The notes beneath the pieces are model-generated. The model made no database searches. It saw only the letters and a list, made by a program, of their open reading frames with translations, and was not told where the DNA came from. Source: an uncultured Nocardioides sp. (lineage in GTDB: Bacteria > Actinomycetota > Actinomycetes > Propionibacteriales > Nocardioidaceae). Taken from it: a DNA stretch of 64,000 bases. Where the stretch lies: positions 124,001 to 188,000 of the forward strand of contig NZ_CANKYS010000002.1 in NCBI RefSeq assembly GCF_947488025.1, in the 5' to 3' direction. Below, in pieces: positions 53,879 through 63,415 of this stretch. How positions within the stretch are numbered: the first letter of the stretch is position 1; each line of letters starts with the position of its first letter. Both the position numbers and the translations under genes were made by a program.

Positions 53879-55695
53879 CGCGAGGTCCCTTCGGCGGCGT
53901 CGGCGGAGGCGTCGGTCTCGTAGGCGTTGACCAGCTGCGCGTAGGCGGGACTGGTGGACAGGAGCTCGGCGTGGGTGCCGCGTCCGACGATGCGCCCCTC
54001 GTCGAGGTGCAGCACCTCGTCGGCCAGCGAGATCGTCGCCTTGCGGTAGGCCACCACCACGAGCGAGGCGGCCGATCCGTCATCGTCACCGCGGTCGCCA
54101 CGGAGCGACGCCAGGATCCGCGCCTCGACCTCGGGGTCCACCGCGGAGGTGGCGTCGTCGAGGATCATCAGCCGCGGACGGCGCACGAGCGCCCGGGCGA
54201 GGGAGAGCCGCTGGCGCTGGCCGCCGGACAGCGAGGTGCCGCGCTCCCCCAGCCGCGTGTCGAGCCCCTCGGGCAGGGCTGCGACGAAGCCGTCGGCCTG
54301 GGCCGTGCGCAGGGCGGCCCACACGTCGGAGTCGGCGACGTCGGCGCCGAGCGTGACGTTGCCCCGGACGGTGTCGTCGAACATGAAGGCGGTCTGCGGG
54401 ACGAGGGCCACGTCGCGGGGCAGCTCGCCCTTGCGCAGGCCGGTGAGGTCGTGGCCGTCGATGCGGATGTGGCCGGCGTCGGGGTCGACCAGCCGGGTCA
54501 TCAGGCTCGTCAGCGTGCTCTTGCCCGACGCGGTGGCCCCCACCAGGGCGACGGTGCGCCCCGGGCGTACGTCGAAGTCGACGCCGCGCAGCAGCGGCGC
54601 GTCGGCGTCGTAGGAGTAGTGGAGGTCCTCGACCTCCAGGAGCGCGCCGCCCGTCGCGCGGGTCGGCAGCTCGTCGAGGCCGTAGGCCATGTTGCCGGTG
54701 GCGTCGAGCACCGCCCTGGCGCGCCGGTAGCCCACGACCGATCGCGGGAACTCCCCGAGGAGCCAGCCGATCGCGCGGATCGGGAAGGACACGATGGTCA
54801 GCAGGTAGGCGACGGTGACGACGTCGCCGGCCTCGGTCGCGCCGCTGGCGACGCGGGAGACGCCGACCGCGAGCACGATGAGCACGCCGAGGTTGGGCAG
54901 GCTGGCCAGGGTCGGGTCGAAGATCGCGCGGAAGCGTCCGGCGCGGATGTTGACGTCGCGCAGCTCGTGGGCCTTCGCGCGGAAGCGGTCGGTCTCCTCG
55001 ACCTCGCGACCGAGCGTCTTGACCACCATCGCGCCGTCGAAGGACTCGTGGGCGATCTCGCTGACCTCGGCGCGCAGCCCCTGGGCCCGGGTCATCAGCG
55101 GGGAGGAGAAGTGCTGGTAGAGCAGGTTGGCCACCACGACGGCCGGGAAGACGAGCAGGCCCACCAGCGCCAGCACCACGTCGGCGAGGAACATCTGGAC
55201 CACGGCGATGACCATCATCACCACGGTGCCGAGCGCCATCGGCAGCGGCATGATCGGCGACCAGGCGGCCTCGACGTCGGAGTAGGCGTTGGACAGCAGC
55301 TGGCCGGTCGGGTGGCGCTGGTGCCACTCCATCGGCAGGGACAGGTACTGCCGGGTCACGCCGCGACGCGTGTGGGACTGCATCCGGTAGTACATGATGC
55401 CGCCGCCGAGCCGGCGCGCGACGATGCCGACCGCGCGCAGGATGGCCACGCCCATGAAGAGGGCGACCACCCACACCAGCATGTCGGTGCCGATCTCGCC
55501 GGTCTCGAAGGCCGGGATCACGACGTGCTGCGTCGCCCAGCCGAGCACCCAGGCGTCGGCCACGGTCAGCACCCCGAAGAGCACCGCTCCCAGCGTGGCC
55601 ACCGTGAAGACGATCGGCTCGCGCTTGATGCCGACCCACAGGACCCGGAAGCCGTCGAGAGTGGTGGTGCCCCGCAGCTCCGCGTCCTCGCCCAC
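53875..55695 (-). CDS. ABC exporter half-transporter, subunit A of a pair
   Basis: 606 residues from GTG 55695. Exporter membrane domain, then ATPase domain with Walker A GATASGKSTLTSLM, signature TSLSGGQRQRLSLARALV and Walker B LMILDDATSAVD. Here the residue after the Walker B Asp is Asp rather than the catalytic Glu, so this is the degenerate ATP site of a heterodimer; the partner gene carries the intact Glu. Confidence 0.93.
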   Translation of the reverse strand: MGEDAELRGTTTLDGFRVLWVGIKREPIVFTVATLGAVLFGVLTVADAWVLGWATQHVVIPAFETGEIGTDMLVWVVALFMGVAILRAVGIVARRLGGGIMYYRMQSHTRRGVTRQYLSLPMEWHQRHPTGQLLSNAYSDVEAAWSPIMPLPMALGTVVMMVIAVVQMFLADVVLALVGLLVFPAVVVANLLYQHFSSPLMTRAQGLRAEVSEIAHESFDGAMVVKTLGREVEETDRFRAKAHELRDVNIRAGRFRAIFDPTLASLPNLGVLIVLAVGVSRVASGATEAGDVVTVAYLLTIVSFPIRAIGWLLGEFPRSVVGYRRARAVLDATGNMAYGLDELPTRATGGALLEVEDLHYSYDADAPLLRGVDFDVRPGRTVALVGATASGKSTLTSLMTRLVDPDAGHIRIDGHDLTGLRKGELPRDVALVPQTAFMFDDTVRGNVTLGADVADSDVWAALRTAQADGFVAALPEGLDTRLGERGTSLSGGQRQRLSLARALVRRPRLMILDDATSAVDPEVEARILASLRGDRGDDDGSAASLVVVAYRKATISLADEVLHLDEGRIVGRGTHAELLSTSPAYAQLVNAYETDASADAAEGTSR

Positions 55696-55830
55696 AGGTG
55701 TCGCCCGCCTCCTCGTCGTCCCGATGTCTGCCCCGGTCAGTTGCCGAGCGCAACCAAGCCGTCCGTCAGGCTATTCCTCGCCACCGACACCGGGCGAATC
55801 ACGAGCCCCGGATGACCACCCGTTCAGGGG

Positions 55831-56634
55831 TCAGGTGCGAAGGCGCGACAGGAACGCGCGGGTGCGCTCCTCCTGCGGGTCGCCCAGCACCTGCTCGGGC
55901 CTGCCCCGCTCATGGATGCGCCCGTCGTGCAGGAAGCAGACCTCGTCGGCGACGTCGCGGGCGAAGCCCATCTCGTGGGTGTTGAGCAGCATCGTGACGC
56001 CCTCGGCCTTGAGGTCGGTCAACAGGTCGAGCACCTCGCCGACCAGCTCGGGGTCGAGTGCGCTCGTCACCTCGTCGAGCAGCATCAGGCGCGGGTTGGT
56101 CACCAGCGCCCGGGCGATCGCCACCCGCTGCTGCTGCCCGCCGGACAGGTCGTCGGGCCTGGCGTGCGCCTTGGCGGCCAGCCCGACCCGCTCGAGCATC
56201 GCCAGGCCGCGCGAGCGCGCCTCCTCGGCGCCCACGCCGTGCACGAGCCGGAGCGCCAGGGTGACGTTGCCCATCACGTCGAGGTGCGGGAAGAGGTTGT
56301 AGGCCTGGAAGACCATCCCCATGCGGGACCTCACCTCGTCGCCGTCCACCCACGGGTGGGTGATGTCGCGACCCTCGAAGGTGATCACGCCGTCGTCGAC
56401 GACCTCGAGCAGGTTGACGCACCGCAGCAGCGTCGACTTCCCCGAGCCGGAGGCGCCGATCAGCACGACGCACTGACCCGGCTCGATCGTCAGGTCCACG
56501 TCACGGAGCACCACGTTGTCGCCGAAGCACTTGCGGACGCCGCCGAGAGACAGCAGGTGGGAGGTCTCGGGGTCCCCGCGGCGTTGTTCGGCGGAGCGCA
56601 GCGAAGGAGAAGAACGTCGTGGGGTGAGCTTCAC
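55831..56634 (-). CDS. Polar amino-acid ABC importer, ATP-binding protein
   Basis: 267 residues from GTG 56634. Walker A GASGSGKSTLLRCVN, signature DLSGGQQQRVAIARAL, Walker B LMLLDEVTSALDPEL, typical of GlnQ/HisP-type ATPases. The first about 30 residues are variable. GTGA overlap with the permease gene, third of a binding protein-permease-ATPase operon. Confidence 0.93.
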   Translation of the reverse strand: MKLTPRRSSPSLRSAEQRRGDPETSHLLSLGGVRKCFGDNVVLRDVDLTIEPGQCVVLIGASGSGKSTLLRCVNLLEVVDDGVITFEGRDITHPWVDGDEVRSRMGMVFQAYNLFPHLDVMGNVTLALRLVHGVGAEEARSRGLAMLERVGLAAKAHARPDDLSGGQQQRVAIARALVTNPRLMLLDEVTSALDPELVGEVLDLLTDLKAEGVTMLLNTHEMGFARDVADEVCFLHDGRIHERGRPEQVLGDPQEERTRAFLSRLRT

Positions 56635-57494
56635 AGGTGGCCTCCTGCCCCGTGGTAGCCCTTCTTGCGGGCATAGCGGTCGGTGAGCCTGGCCATCGGG
56701 ATCGTCAGGCAGCAGAACAGCACGCCGGCGACGACGTAGGGCGTGTAGTTGAAGTCGATGGCCGTCTCGATCTGGGCCGCCCGGATCGCGTCCACGACGC
56801 CCAGCACGGCGATCAGGCCGGAGTCCTTCTGGAGCGAGACCAGGTCGTTCATCAGCGGCGGGATGACCCGGCGCCAGGCCTGGGGCAGCACGACGCGGCG
56901 CAGCGTCTGCCCGTAGCTGAGTCCCAGCGACCGGCCGGCCAGGCGCTGGCTCGGGTGCACGGACTCGATGCCGGCCCGGAACACCTCGGCGACGTAGGCC
57001 GAGTAGGACAGCACCAGCGCCGCGCACCCCCAGAAGAGCGCTGACGTGGGCAGCCCGGACAGGCTGAGTGCGGGGCCGCCGAACCCGAGCAGGAAGATCA
57101 CCAGCAGCAGGGGCAGGCCGCGGAAGATGTCGACGTACGCCGTCCCGACCAGGCGCAGCGGGAACGCGACGGGACCGCGGATGGTGCGCATCACTGCGAT
57201 CGTCAGGCTCAACGCGACGATCAGCACCGCGCAGAGCGCCATCACCCGGATGTTGAGCCAGAGGCCCTCGAGCACCGCCGGGAAGGACGAGACCGCCTTG
57301 TCCCAGTCGAAGTAGGTCTCCTGGACGCGCTCCCAGCCCGGCGAGCTGACCACCAGCCCGCCGACGACGCCGAGCAGCAGCAGCGTGCTGCCCGACGCGA
57401 TGACAGCACTGCGGACCGTGCGCCGGCGCCGCCAGTCGTCGCGCTCGCGCTGGACCTCGGAGGGCTCCCAGGCGGTGTCCACCTGGTCAGGCAT
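56631..57494 (-). CDS. Polar amino-acid ABC importer, permease
   Basis: 287 residues. N-terminal membrane helix (about 32-52), an extracytoplasmic stretch, then the permease core with the conserved EAA-type loop (FRAGIESVHPSQRLAGRSLG) and about five helices. The HisM/GlnP pattern YVDIFRGLPLLLVIF is clear. ATG shares one base with the binding-protein stop. Confidence 0.92.
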   Translation of the reverse strand: MPDQVDTAWEPSEVQRERDDWRRRRTVRSAVIASGSTLLLLGVVGGLVVSSPGWERVQETYFDWDKAVSSFPAVLEGLWLNIRVMALCAVLIVALSLTIAVMRTIRGPVAFPLRLVGTAYVDIFRGLPLLLVIFLLGFGGPALSLSGLPTSALFWGCAALVLSYSAYVAEVFRAGIESVHPSQRLAGRSLGLSYGQTLRRVVLPQAWRRVIPPLMNDLVSLQKDSGLIAVLGVVDAIRAAQIETAIDFNYTPYVVAGVLFCCLTIPMARLTDRYARKKGYHGAGGHL

Positions 57495-58411
57495 CAGGAC
57501 AGCTCGGGAGCGCCCTGCTGGGCCAGCCACTCCTGGCCGATCTGGTCGAGGACGCCGTCCTCGCGCAGCGTGTCGACGGCCGACGAGACGCAGTCGGTCA
57601 GCGGGCTGTCCTTGGCCAGCACGGCGCCGAACTGCTCGGGCTCCCCCTCGGGGAGCGGGAGCTGGCCGACGATGACCCCGTCGTCGAGCTGGACCGCGGT
57701 CATGAAGTAGGCCGTCGGCAGGTCGACGACGATGCCGTCGATCTGACCGTTCTTGAGCGACTGCACCGCCTGGTCGTTGGTGTCGAAGACGGCCGGGTCG
57801 GCCGAGGGCTGGATCTGGTCGGTGATGGCGGTGTAGCTGGTCGTGCCGACCTGGGCGCCGAGCTTGGCGTCGGCGAGGTCGGCGAGGCTGGTGGCGCCGT
57901 CGATCGCGCTGCCCTTGTTGGTGATGACGGCCTGCACCACGTCGTAGTAGCCGGAGGAGAAGTCGACGGCCTCGCGGCGGGCCTCGGTGATCGAGACCTG
58001 GTTGACGTCGAAGTCGAACTCCTTCGGGCCGGGCTGGACCACCTTGTTGAACGGGACCGTCACCCAGGTGACCTGGTCCTGGGTGTAGCCCAGCTGCTCG
58101 GCGACGGCGTAGGCCACCGCGGACTCGTAGCCCTCGCCGTTGGTCGGGTCGTTGTCGACGAACCACGGCTCGTACGCCGGGTCGTCGGTGGCGATCGTCA
58201 GCGTGCCGTCGGCGACGGTCTCCATCGTGTCCGGCGTGCACTCGTCGGCGGCCGGCGCCTCGGACTCCGAGCCCCCCGAGGTCTCCGAGCCGGAGTCGGT
58301 GCCGCTGTCGGCCTCGTCGGTCGGGGCGCACGCGGACAGCGCGATCGCGGCGGACGCGAGGGAGGCGACGGCGAGGTGGCGCTTGGTCGAGCGCCGGGAG
58401 GTCTTCAGCAT
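57494..58411 (-). CDS. Polar amino-acid ABC importer, substrate-binding lipoprotein
   Basis: 305 residues. Signal peptide with lipobox ALSAC, so lipid-anchored at Cys28, followed by an acidic Ser/Gly linker (about 30-56). The family 3 solute-binding domain spans about 65-300 (LTIATDDPAYEPWF, DFDVNQVSITEARREAVDFS). Ligand not predictable beyond a polar amino acid. Confidence 0.93.
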   Translation of the reverse strand: MLKTSRRSTKRHLAVASLASAAIALSACAPTDEADSGTDSGSETSGGSESEAPAADECTPDTMETVADGTLTIATDDPAYEPWFVDNDPTNGEGYESAVAYAVAEQLGYTQDQVTWVTVPFNKVVQPGPKEFDFDVNQVSITEARREAVDFSSGYYDVVQAVITNKGSAIDGATSLADLADAKLGAQVGTTSYTAITDQIQPSADPAVFDTNDQAVQSLKNGQIDGIVVDLPTAYFMTAVQLDDGVIVGQLPLPEGEPEQFGAVLAKDSPLTDCVSSAVDTLREDGVLDQIGQEWLAQQGAPELS

Positions 58412-58438
58412 GGCGGAATCCTACGACTCCGCGTGCCG

Positions 58439-59212
58439 TCAGCGGACGGGATGACCGGCCGTGGACAGACCGGCCTTGACGTCGCCGATGGTGAGGGTCC
58501 CGAAGTGGAAGACGGTGGCCGCCAGCACGGCGTCGGCCCCGGCGTCGACGGCGGGCGGGAAGTGCTCGACCGCGCCCGCTCCCCCGCTCGCGATGATCGG
58601 GATGCCCACCTCGCGGCGTACGGCCCGGATGAGCTCGAGGTCGAAGCCGTCCGTCGTGCCGTCGGCGTCCATCGCGTTGAGCAGGATCTCGCCCGCGCCC
58701 AGCTCGGCGGCGCGCACGGCCCACTCGATGGCGTCGAGGCCGGCGCTCTTCCGTCCGCCGTGGGTGGTGACTTCGAAGCCGCTCGCGGTGCCCTCGTGGT
58801 CGGGACCGACGCGGCGCGCGTCGACGCTCAGCACCAGCACCTGGTTGCCGAACCGGCCGGCGATCTCGGCCACCAGCTCGGGGCGGTGGATGGCGGCGGT
58901 GTTGACCGCGACCTTGTCGGCACCAGCGCGCAGGAGCCGGTCGACGTCGTCGACGCTGCTCACGCCGCCGCCGACGGTGAGCGGGATGAAGACCTCCTCG
59001 GCGCAGCGGCTCACGACCTCCATCGTCGTCGCGCGGCCCTCGTGGGAGGCGGAGATGTCGAGGAAGGTCAGCTCGTCGGCGCCCTCGGCGTCGTAGAGGC
59101 GGGCCAGCTCGACCGGGTCGCCGGCGTCGCGGAGCTCGGTGAAGTTGACCCCCTTGACCACCCGGCCACCGTCGACGTCGAGGCACGGGATGACCCGGAT
59201 CGCGAGGCTCAT
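58439..59212 (-). CDS. hisF: Imidazole glycerol phosphate synthase cyclase subunit HisF
   Basis: With HisH, converts PRFAR and ammonia to imidazole glycerol phosphate in histidine synthesis. 257 residues, TIM barrel; starts [20 protein letters not shown] and has the catalytic Asp in LDVD (Asp12) and in [19 protein letters not shown] overlap with a Nudix gene that lies between it and hisA. Confidence 0.97.
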   Translation of the reverse strand: MSLAIRVIPCLDVDGGRVVKGVNFTELRDAGDPVELARLYDAEGADELTFLDISASHEGRATTMEVVSRCAEEVFIPLTVGGGVSSVDDVDRLLRAGADKVAVNTAAIHRPELVAEIAGRFGNQVLVLSVDARRVGPDHEGTASGFEVTTHGGRKSAGLDAIEWAVRAAELGAGEILLNAMDADGTTDGFDLELIRAVRREVGIPIIASGGAGAVEHFPPAVDAGADAVLAATVFHFGTLTIGDVKAGLSTAGHPVR

Positions 59213-59670
59213 CGCGGCACCGTCCGGGCGGCACGGGCCGCCAGCGCGACGTCCACGATGTCTGCTCGCGGTTGTCCCTCGAGCTCGGCGAGCGGGACCC
59301 ACGCGGCGTGGTCGGTCGACCCGTCGACCTCGGTGGTGCCCAGCTCGCCACCGGTGATCGTCGCGTCGAAGACGAACCGCTGGGAGCGGAACCAGCCGTC
59401 GAAGGTCCGACCGCGCCCGGTGAAGAAGTGCTCGGCCAGCAGCCCACCCGGCTCGACGTGGAAGCCCGTCTCCTCGAACACCTCGCGCACCAGGCCGTCG
59501 CGGACCGACTCGTCGAACTCGATCCCGCCGCCGGGCAGCGACCACGCCGGATCGCTGTGCCCCTCGCCGTTCCACCACGCGAGCAGCACCCGCTCCTGCC
59601 CGTCTGCTGCCCCGTCGTCGACGAGCAGGACGTAGGCGGCCAGCCGGGTGTGGTAGTCGGTGAAATCCAT
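59209..59670 (-). CDS. Nudix hydrolase inside the his operon
   Basis: 153 residues. Nudix box [14 protein letters not shown] then [10 protein letters not shown] matches GX5EX7REUXEEXGU. Lies between hisA (2-bp gap) and hisF (4-bp overlap), so co-expressed with histidine genes. It could hydrolyse a phosphoribosyl intermediate or a damaged nucleotide; function unproven. Confidence 0.9.
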   Translation of the reverse strand: MDFTDYHTRLAAYVLLVDDGAADGQERVLLAWWNGEGHSDPAWSLPGGGIEFDESVRDGLVREVFEETGFHVEPGGLLAEHFFTGRGRTFDGWFRSQRFVFDATITGGELGTTEVDGSTDHAAWVPLAELEGQPRADIVDVALAARAARTVPR

Positions 59671-59672
59671 GC

Positions 59673-60419
59673 TCAGGAGCCCTTCGTCAGCGCAAGGGCG
59701 TCCTCGAGGGTGAAGCGGCCCTCGTAGAGCGCGGTGCCCGCGATGGCGCCCTCGACGCCCTCGCCCACCAGGCCCATCAGGGCCTCGATGTCGTCGAGCG
59801 TGGTGACGCCGCCGCTCGCGACGACCGGCCTGTCGGTGGCCGCGCAGACGTCGCGGAGCAGCTGGAGGTTGGGTCCCTGCAGCATGCCGTCCTTGTTCAC
59901 GTCCGTCACGACGTAACGGGCACAGCCCTCCCCGTCGAGGCGGGCGAGGGTCTCGTAGAGGTCGCCCCCGTCGCGGGTCCAGCCGCGCGCGGCCAGCGTC
60001 GTGCCGCGGACGTCGAGGCCGACCGCCACCCGGTCGCCGTACGTCGCGATCGCCCGGGCGCACCACTCGGGCTGCTCGAGCGCGGCGGTGCCGATGTTGA
60101 CCCGGCGGCACCCGGTCGCCATGGCCGCCTCCAGCGACTCGTCGTCGCGGATGCCGCCGCTCATCTCGACCTGGATGTCGAGCGTGCCGACGATGCGGGC
60201 CTGGAGCTCGCGGTTGTGGCCGTGGCCGAAGGCCGCGTCGAGGTCGACGAGGTGGATCCACTCCGCGCCGGCCTCCTGCCAGCGCAGCGCCGCCTCGATC
60301 GGGTCGCCGAAGCGCTTCTCCGACCCGTCCACCCCCTGCACGAGCTGGACGGCCTGGCCGCCCTTGATGTCCACGGCGGGCAGGAGCTCGAGGTAGGGCT
60401 GCTCGGGGGTGCTGGGCAT
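59673..60419 (-). CDS. hisA: Phosphoribosyl isomerase HisA/PriA
   Basis: 248 residues, TIM barrel. In actinobacteria this protein (PriA) isomerises both the HisA and TrpF substrates; no separate trpF is seen here. Motifs: [18 protein letters not shown] (Asp in AVD), [12 protein letters not shown], and [13 protein letters not shown] with the second catalytic Asp. Confidence 0.95.
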   Translation of the reverse strand: MPSTPEQPYLELLPAVDIKGGQAVQLVQGVDGSEKRFGDPIEAALRWQEAGAEWIHLVDLDAAFGHGHNRELQARIVGTLDIQVEMSGGIRDDESLEAAMATGCRRVNIGTAALEQPEWCARAIATYGDRVAVGLDVRGTTLAARGWTRDGGDLYETLARLDGEGCARYVVTDVNKDGMLQGPNLQLLRDVCAATDRPVVASGGVTTLDDIEALMGLVGEGVEGAIAGTALYEGRFTLEDALALTKGS

Positions 60420-60428
60420 GGGTCGATC

Positions 60429-61211
60429 CTAGGAGTTGTCGGCGCCCTGCCCGCCCGCCGGGCGTCCGGGCGAGACGTCCCTCACGCGGGCGAGGACTGC
60501 CGCGCCGACCTCCACCGGATGCGTGAGGGCCACGGAGTGGCCCGAGCCGGGCACGCTGGCAAGCGTCGTGCTCGGGACGACCCGCTGGAGGCGATCGAGC
60601 ATCTCGGCGAACCACGCATGACTGGCCGCACCGCCCAGGAGGAGCGTGGGGCACGCGATCACGGCGGCATGCTCGTCATCGAAGGTCCAGCCCAGGAGCG
60701 CGGGCACGTCCGACCTGAAGAACGTCTCGGCGTCCCGTTCCATGTCACTGACCGACCCGGGCAGGTCCCGCTCGCCGTGGGCCCGCCAGCCGGGACCGTC
60801 GGCCATCCGCATGACGTGGTCCAGTGCCGTCCGGCCACCCAGCCGGGCGTGCACGTCGACGAGTTCCTCGATGGCGGACCGGAAGTCCGTCGCGCCGGGG
60901 GTGTCGTACGGCGGTGGCTCCACGAGCGCGGGGGAACGGACGGCGTCCGGGTGCCGAGCCGCAAGGCTCAGGGCGACCGCTGCGCTGTAGCTCGCGCCGA
61001 CGACGTGCGCGGGCCCGGTGCCGACCCGGTCCAGCACGGATGCGACGAGATCGGCGTCCGCCTCGATCGATCCCGGCACGCGCGCCGGACCGTTGGCGCC
61101 GTACCCGGGACGGTGCACGTGCCACACGCGGAGACTGGTGCTGAGCTCGCGCGACAACGGCGCGTGCTCGTCGACGCTGAGCGCGCCGTGGACGCCGATC
61201 TGCTGGTCCAT
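60429..61211 (-). CDS. Alpha/beta hydrolase
   Basis: 260 residues. Nucleophile elbow HVVGASYSAAVAL places Ser in GASYS, where the usual last Gly is Ser. C-terminal His in VPGSGHSVAL; the acidic residue likely falls in the later strand region. The N-terminus MDQQIGVHGALS reads like a shortened version of the usual oxyanion HG segment. Substrate unknown. It breaks the link between hisA and hisH. Confidence 0.82.
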   Translation of the reverse strand: MDQQIGVHGALSVDEHAPLSRELSTSLRVWHVHRPGYGANGPARVPGSIEADADLVASVLDRVGTGPAHVVGASYSAAVALSLAARHPDAVRSPALVEPPPYDTPGATDFRSAIEELVDVHARLGGRTALDHVMRMADGPGWRAHGERDLPGSVSDMERDAETFFRSDVPALLGWTFDDEHAAVIACPTLLLGGAASHAWFAEMLDRLQRVVPSTTLASVPGSGHSVALTHPVEVGAAVLARVRDVSPGRPAGGQGADNS

Positions 61212-61289
61212 CAGGTGCGTTCAGCGCTGGGCGCCGCAGTCCCCTCCACGTGACCCGACTGCCGGGTGACGCCGTTCGGCGACGACTGC

Positions 61290-61328
61290 GCGGTGGCTGT
61301 GGTCCATCTGATGGACCACAGCCACCGC
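61290..61328. promoter_or_regulatory. 18-bp perfect inverted repeat with 3-base loop
   Basis: GCGGTGGCTGTGGTCCAT (61290-61307) and its exact complement (61311-61328) flank CTG. Placed between two divergent genes in a 269-bp gap, so not a normal terminator location; no T run follows. The rest of the gap shows nothing recognisable. Confidence 0.6.
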
Positions 61329-61480
61329 ACTGTGGGGGGACGCCGGGCACGAGGGTCGACGGACTGAGTCGGTGGCCGGCTCGGCGATCGGTCGGGGCTC
61401 GTGCCGCGACCTCGTCCCTCCTTGGTCAACGGTCCCGGCTGGCTTCGTGACCGGGTTCTGCCTCCGGCTAGCGTGGAGAC

Positions 61481-62002
61481 GTGATCGGCGACCGGTGGGG
61501 CGTGTGCGAAGCGGAGGTGCGTCGCGCCTACGGGTGCGACGCCTTCGTCCCTCGCCCCACGCTCGAGGCGTGGCGCGGCGTCACGGTCCACGCCGCACCC
61601 GCGACCGTGTGGGCACGGGTGAGGCAGATGCGCCTGGCGCCCTACTCCTACGACCTCGTCGACAACCTGGGGCGACGCTCACCACGCGACCGGCGCGACG
61701 TGCCGGAGCCGCAGGTCGGCGATCCGTTCACGCGCGCGTTCGGGCGCGACCAGGGGCGGGTGGTGGCCGTCGACCCGGGCCGGGAGCTCACCGCGGCGAT
61801 CATGGGCGCCCACCTGTCGTACGCCGTCCTGCCCCACGGCGGCGACGTACGTCTCGTGCTGAAGGTCGTGGCGCGCACCCGCAGGTGGCTGGCGCCCGCG
61901 CTCTCGGTCGGCGACCTGGTGATGGCGCGCAAGCAGCTGCTGACGTTGAAGGCGCTGGCGGAGGCCGATCAGCGCCAGACCGGAGCGACCTCGCGGCGGT
62001 AG
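61481..62002 (+). CDS. SRPBCC-like (polyketide cyclase/START fold) protein
   Basis: 173 residues from GTG 61481. The segment TVHAAPATVWARVRQMRLA then AFGRDQGRVVAVDPGRELTA fits the SRPBCC ligand-binding fold, though some family features are weak. Function unknown. Its last 34 bp overlap the convergent hemerythrin gene. Confidence 0.66.
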   Translation: MIGDRWGVCEAEVRRAYGCDAFVPRPTLEAWRGVTVHAAPATVWARVRQMRLAPYSYDLVDNLGRRSPRDRRDVPEPQVGDPFTRAFGRDQGRVVAVDPGRELTAAIMGAHLSYAVLPHGGDVRLVLKVVARTRRWLAPALSVGDLVMARKQLLTLKALAEADQRQTGATSRR

Positions 62003-62601
62003 CGCCGGGCGAGCAGCCGCGTGAGGACGGTGATGACCGGCCCCGGGATGGCGGCCCGGAGCGACGACCGCTCGCGCTCCCCCGCGCCGTCCTCCATCCA
62101 CGCCAGCGAGTTGGCCGCGTCGACCGGGCTGGCCGGGCGCAGCTTCTTGGTCATCGCCTTGAACTCCGCGTCGTCGTGCAGGGCCGCCAGCGGACCCTCG
62201 ACGTCGCGCTCCTCGTGGTCGAGGTGGCCATTGATCACCTCGCGGGCCCGTGCGACCTCGTCGGCGGCGGCAGCGGCGTTGAGGGTCGACGGTGCGGCGA
62301 CGACGGAGTCGAGGCTGGTCGACACCGACGCCAGCGCCTGCTTCATCGCGACGTGCTCGGACTCCATCTCCTCGAGGAGCGCGAGGTCCACGCCGCGCGC
62401 CTGGAGGAACGGCCACACGTGCTCGTCCTCGGCCTCGTGGTGGTGGGTCAGCTCGCGGACCAGGTTGCGCCACGCGGTCCGGATCTGGCGGGCGCGCGCG
62501 GTGTCGCCGTCGGGCAGCGTGCGCAGCGCCTGCTCGGTCCTGCCCACGTCGCGCCGCACGGCCGCGTGGATCACCTGGTTCATGCTCAAGGTCCCCGTCA
62601 T
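61969..62601 (-). CDS. Hemerythrin-domain protein
   Basis: 210 residues from ATG 62601 (or 62583, MNQVIH). Iron-binding pattern: H near the start (VIHAAVRRD), LTHHHEAEDEHVWPFL, ESEHVAMKQAL, and GHLDHEERDVEGPL. Four-helix fold binding a di-iron centre, used in oxygen or nitric-oxide sensing. C-terminal about 50 residues are basic and may anchor or bind nucleic acid. Confidence 0.87.
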   Translation of the reverse strand: MTGTLSMNQVIHAAVRRDVGRTEQALRTLPDGDTARARQIRTAWRNLVRELTHHHEAEDEHVWPFLQARGVDLALLEEMESEHVAMKQALASVSTSLDSVVAAPSTLNAAAAADEVARAREVINGHLDHEERDVEGPLAALHDDAEFKAMTKKLRPASPVDAANSLAWMEDGAGERERSSLRAAIPGPVITVLTRLLARRYRREVAPVWR

Positions 62602-62760
62602 GCTCCGGACGGTAACCAGCCGCCGTATCCCCGGGCGACCCGATTTCGGGGTATCTCCCGGGCGGCACGTGGTTCGGCTGCGGGCACCGGCCGGGCGGCC
62701 CAGACTACGGTCGACCACGTGTCGACCCGCCGGGGTCGCCTGACGACGGGGGGACCCACC

Positions 62761-63414
62761 ATGCGACCGCTCGAGCGCACACTGACCTCGGCGACGCTCG
62801 CCGCTGCCCTCCTGGCCCTGTCGACGGCGACCGCACACGCCGATCGGTGGTGGGGTCGCGACGCCGCGCGCGACGTCACCCAGCTCACCTTCACCACCGA
62901 GCCGCCCCCGTGCGGGACGTGGGACGTCACGACGCAGCCCCAGGACACCTCCACCGACCTCGTCGGGCTGACGGTGGACCACGGACGCGACGACGTCGTC
63001 CTGCGCGCGCACTACCGCGGCCTCACCGGGTTCGCCGACCGGCACGTCACCTTCACGCTCGCCACGGACGATCGCGACTTCGAGGTCGACCTGTCCCACC
63101 AGCGCCGCCGCGGCGTGGTCGCCGAGCTCTGGAGCGCCCCGACGCAGCCGGAGCCCGGCGGCGCGTGCGACACCTACTCGACCATCCAGATGGGCGGGGG
63201 CTGCGAGATCACGAAGCAGGTCCTGCCGGCGCGCGACGTGGTGGTGGTGTCGGTCCCGCGCGACTGCATCGGCGATCCGCGATGGGTGCGGGCCGGTGTC
63301 CGCGACCAGCGCGCAGTCGGCACCCGCGTACGCACCGACGTCTGGGGACGCCCGGACATCGGCACGATCTTCGACGACGAGCCGCTGACACCGAGGGTTC
63401 GTCGCAGCCGGTGA
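62761..63414 (+). CDS. Secreted protein of unknown function
   Basis: 217 residues. Signal peptide (about 1-27, TLAAALLALSTATAHA then cleavage near ADRW). The mature part is beta-rich, with four cysteines (PPPCGTW, GGACDTY, GGGCEIT, RDCIGDP) that could form two disulfides. No family recognised. Converges on hisH, 1 bp between stops. Confidence 0.72.
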   Translation: MRPLERTLTSATLAAALLALSTATAHADRWWGRDAARDVTQLTFTTEPPPCGTWDVTTQPQDTSTDLVGLTVDHGRDDVVLRAHYRGLTGFADRHVTFTLATDDRDFEVDLSHQRRRGVVAELWSAPTQPEPGGACDTYSTIQMGGGCEITKQVLPARDVVVVSVPRDCIGDPRWVRAGVRDQRAVGTRVRTDVWGRPDIGTIFDDEPLTPRVRRSR

Positions 63415-63415
63415 G

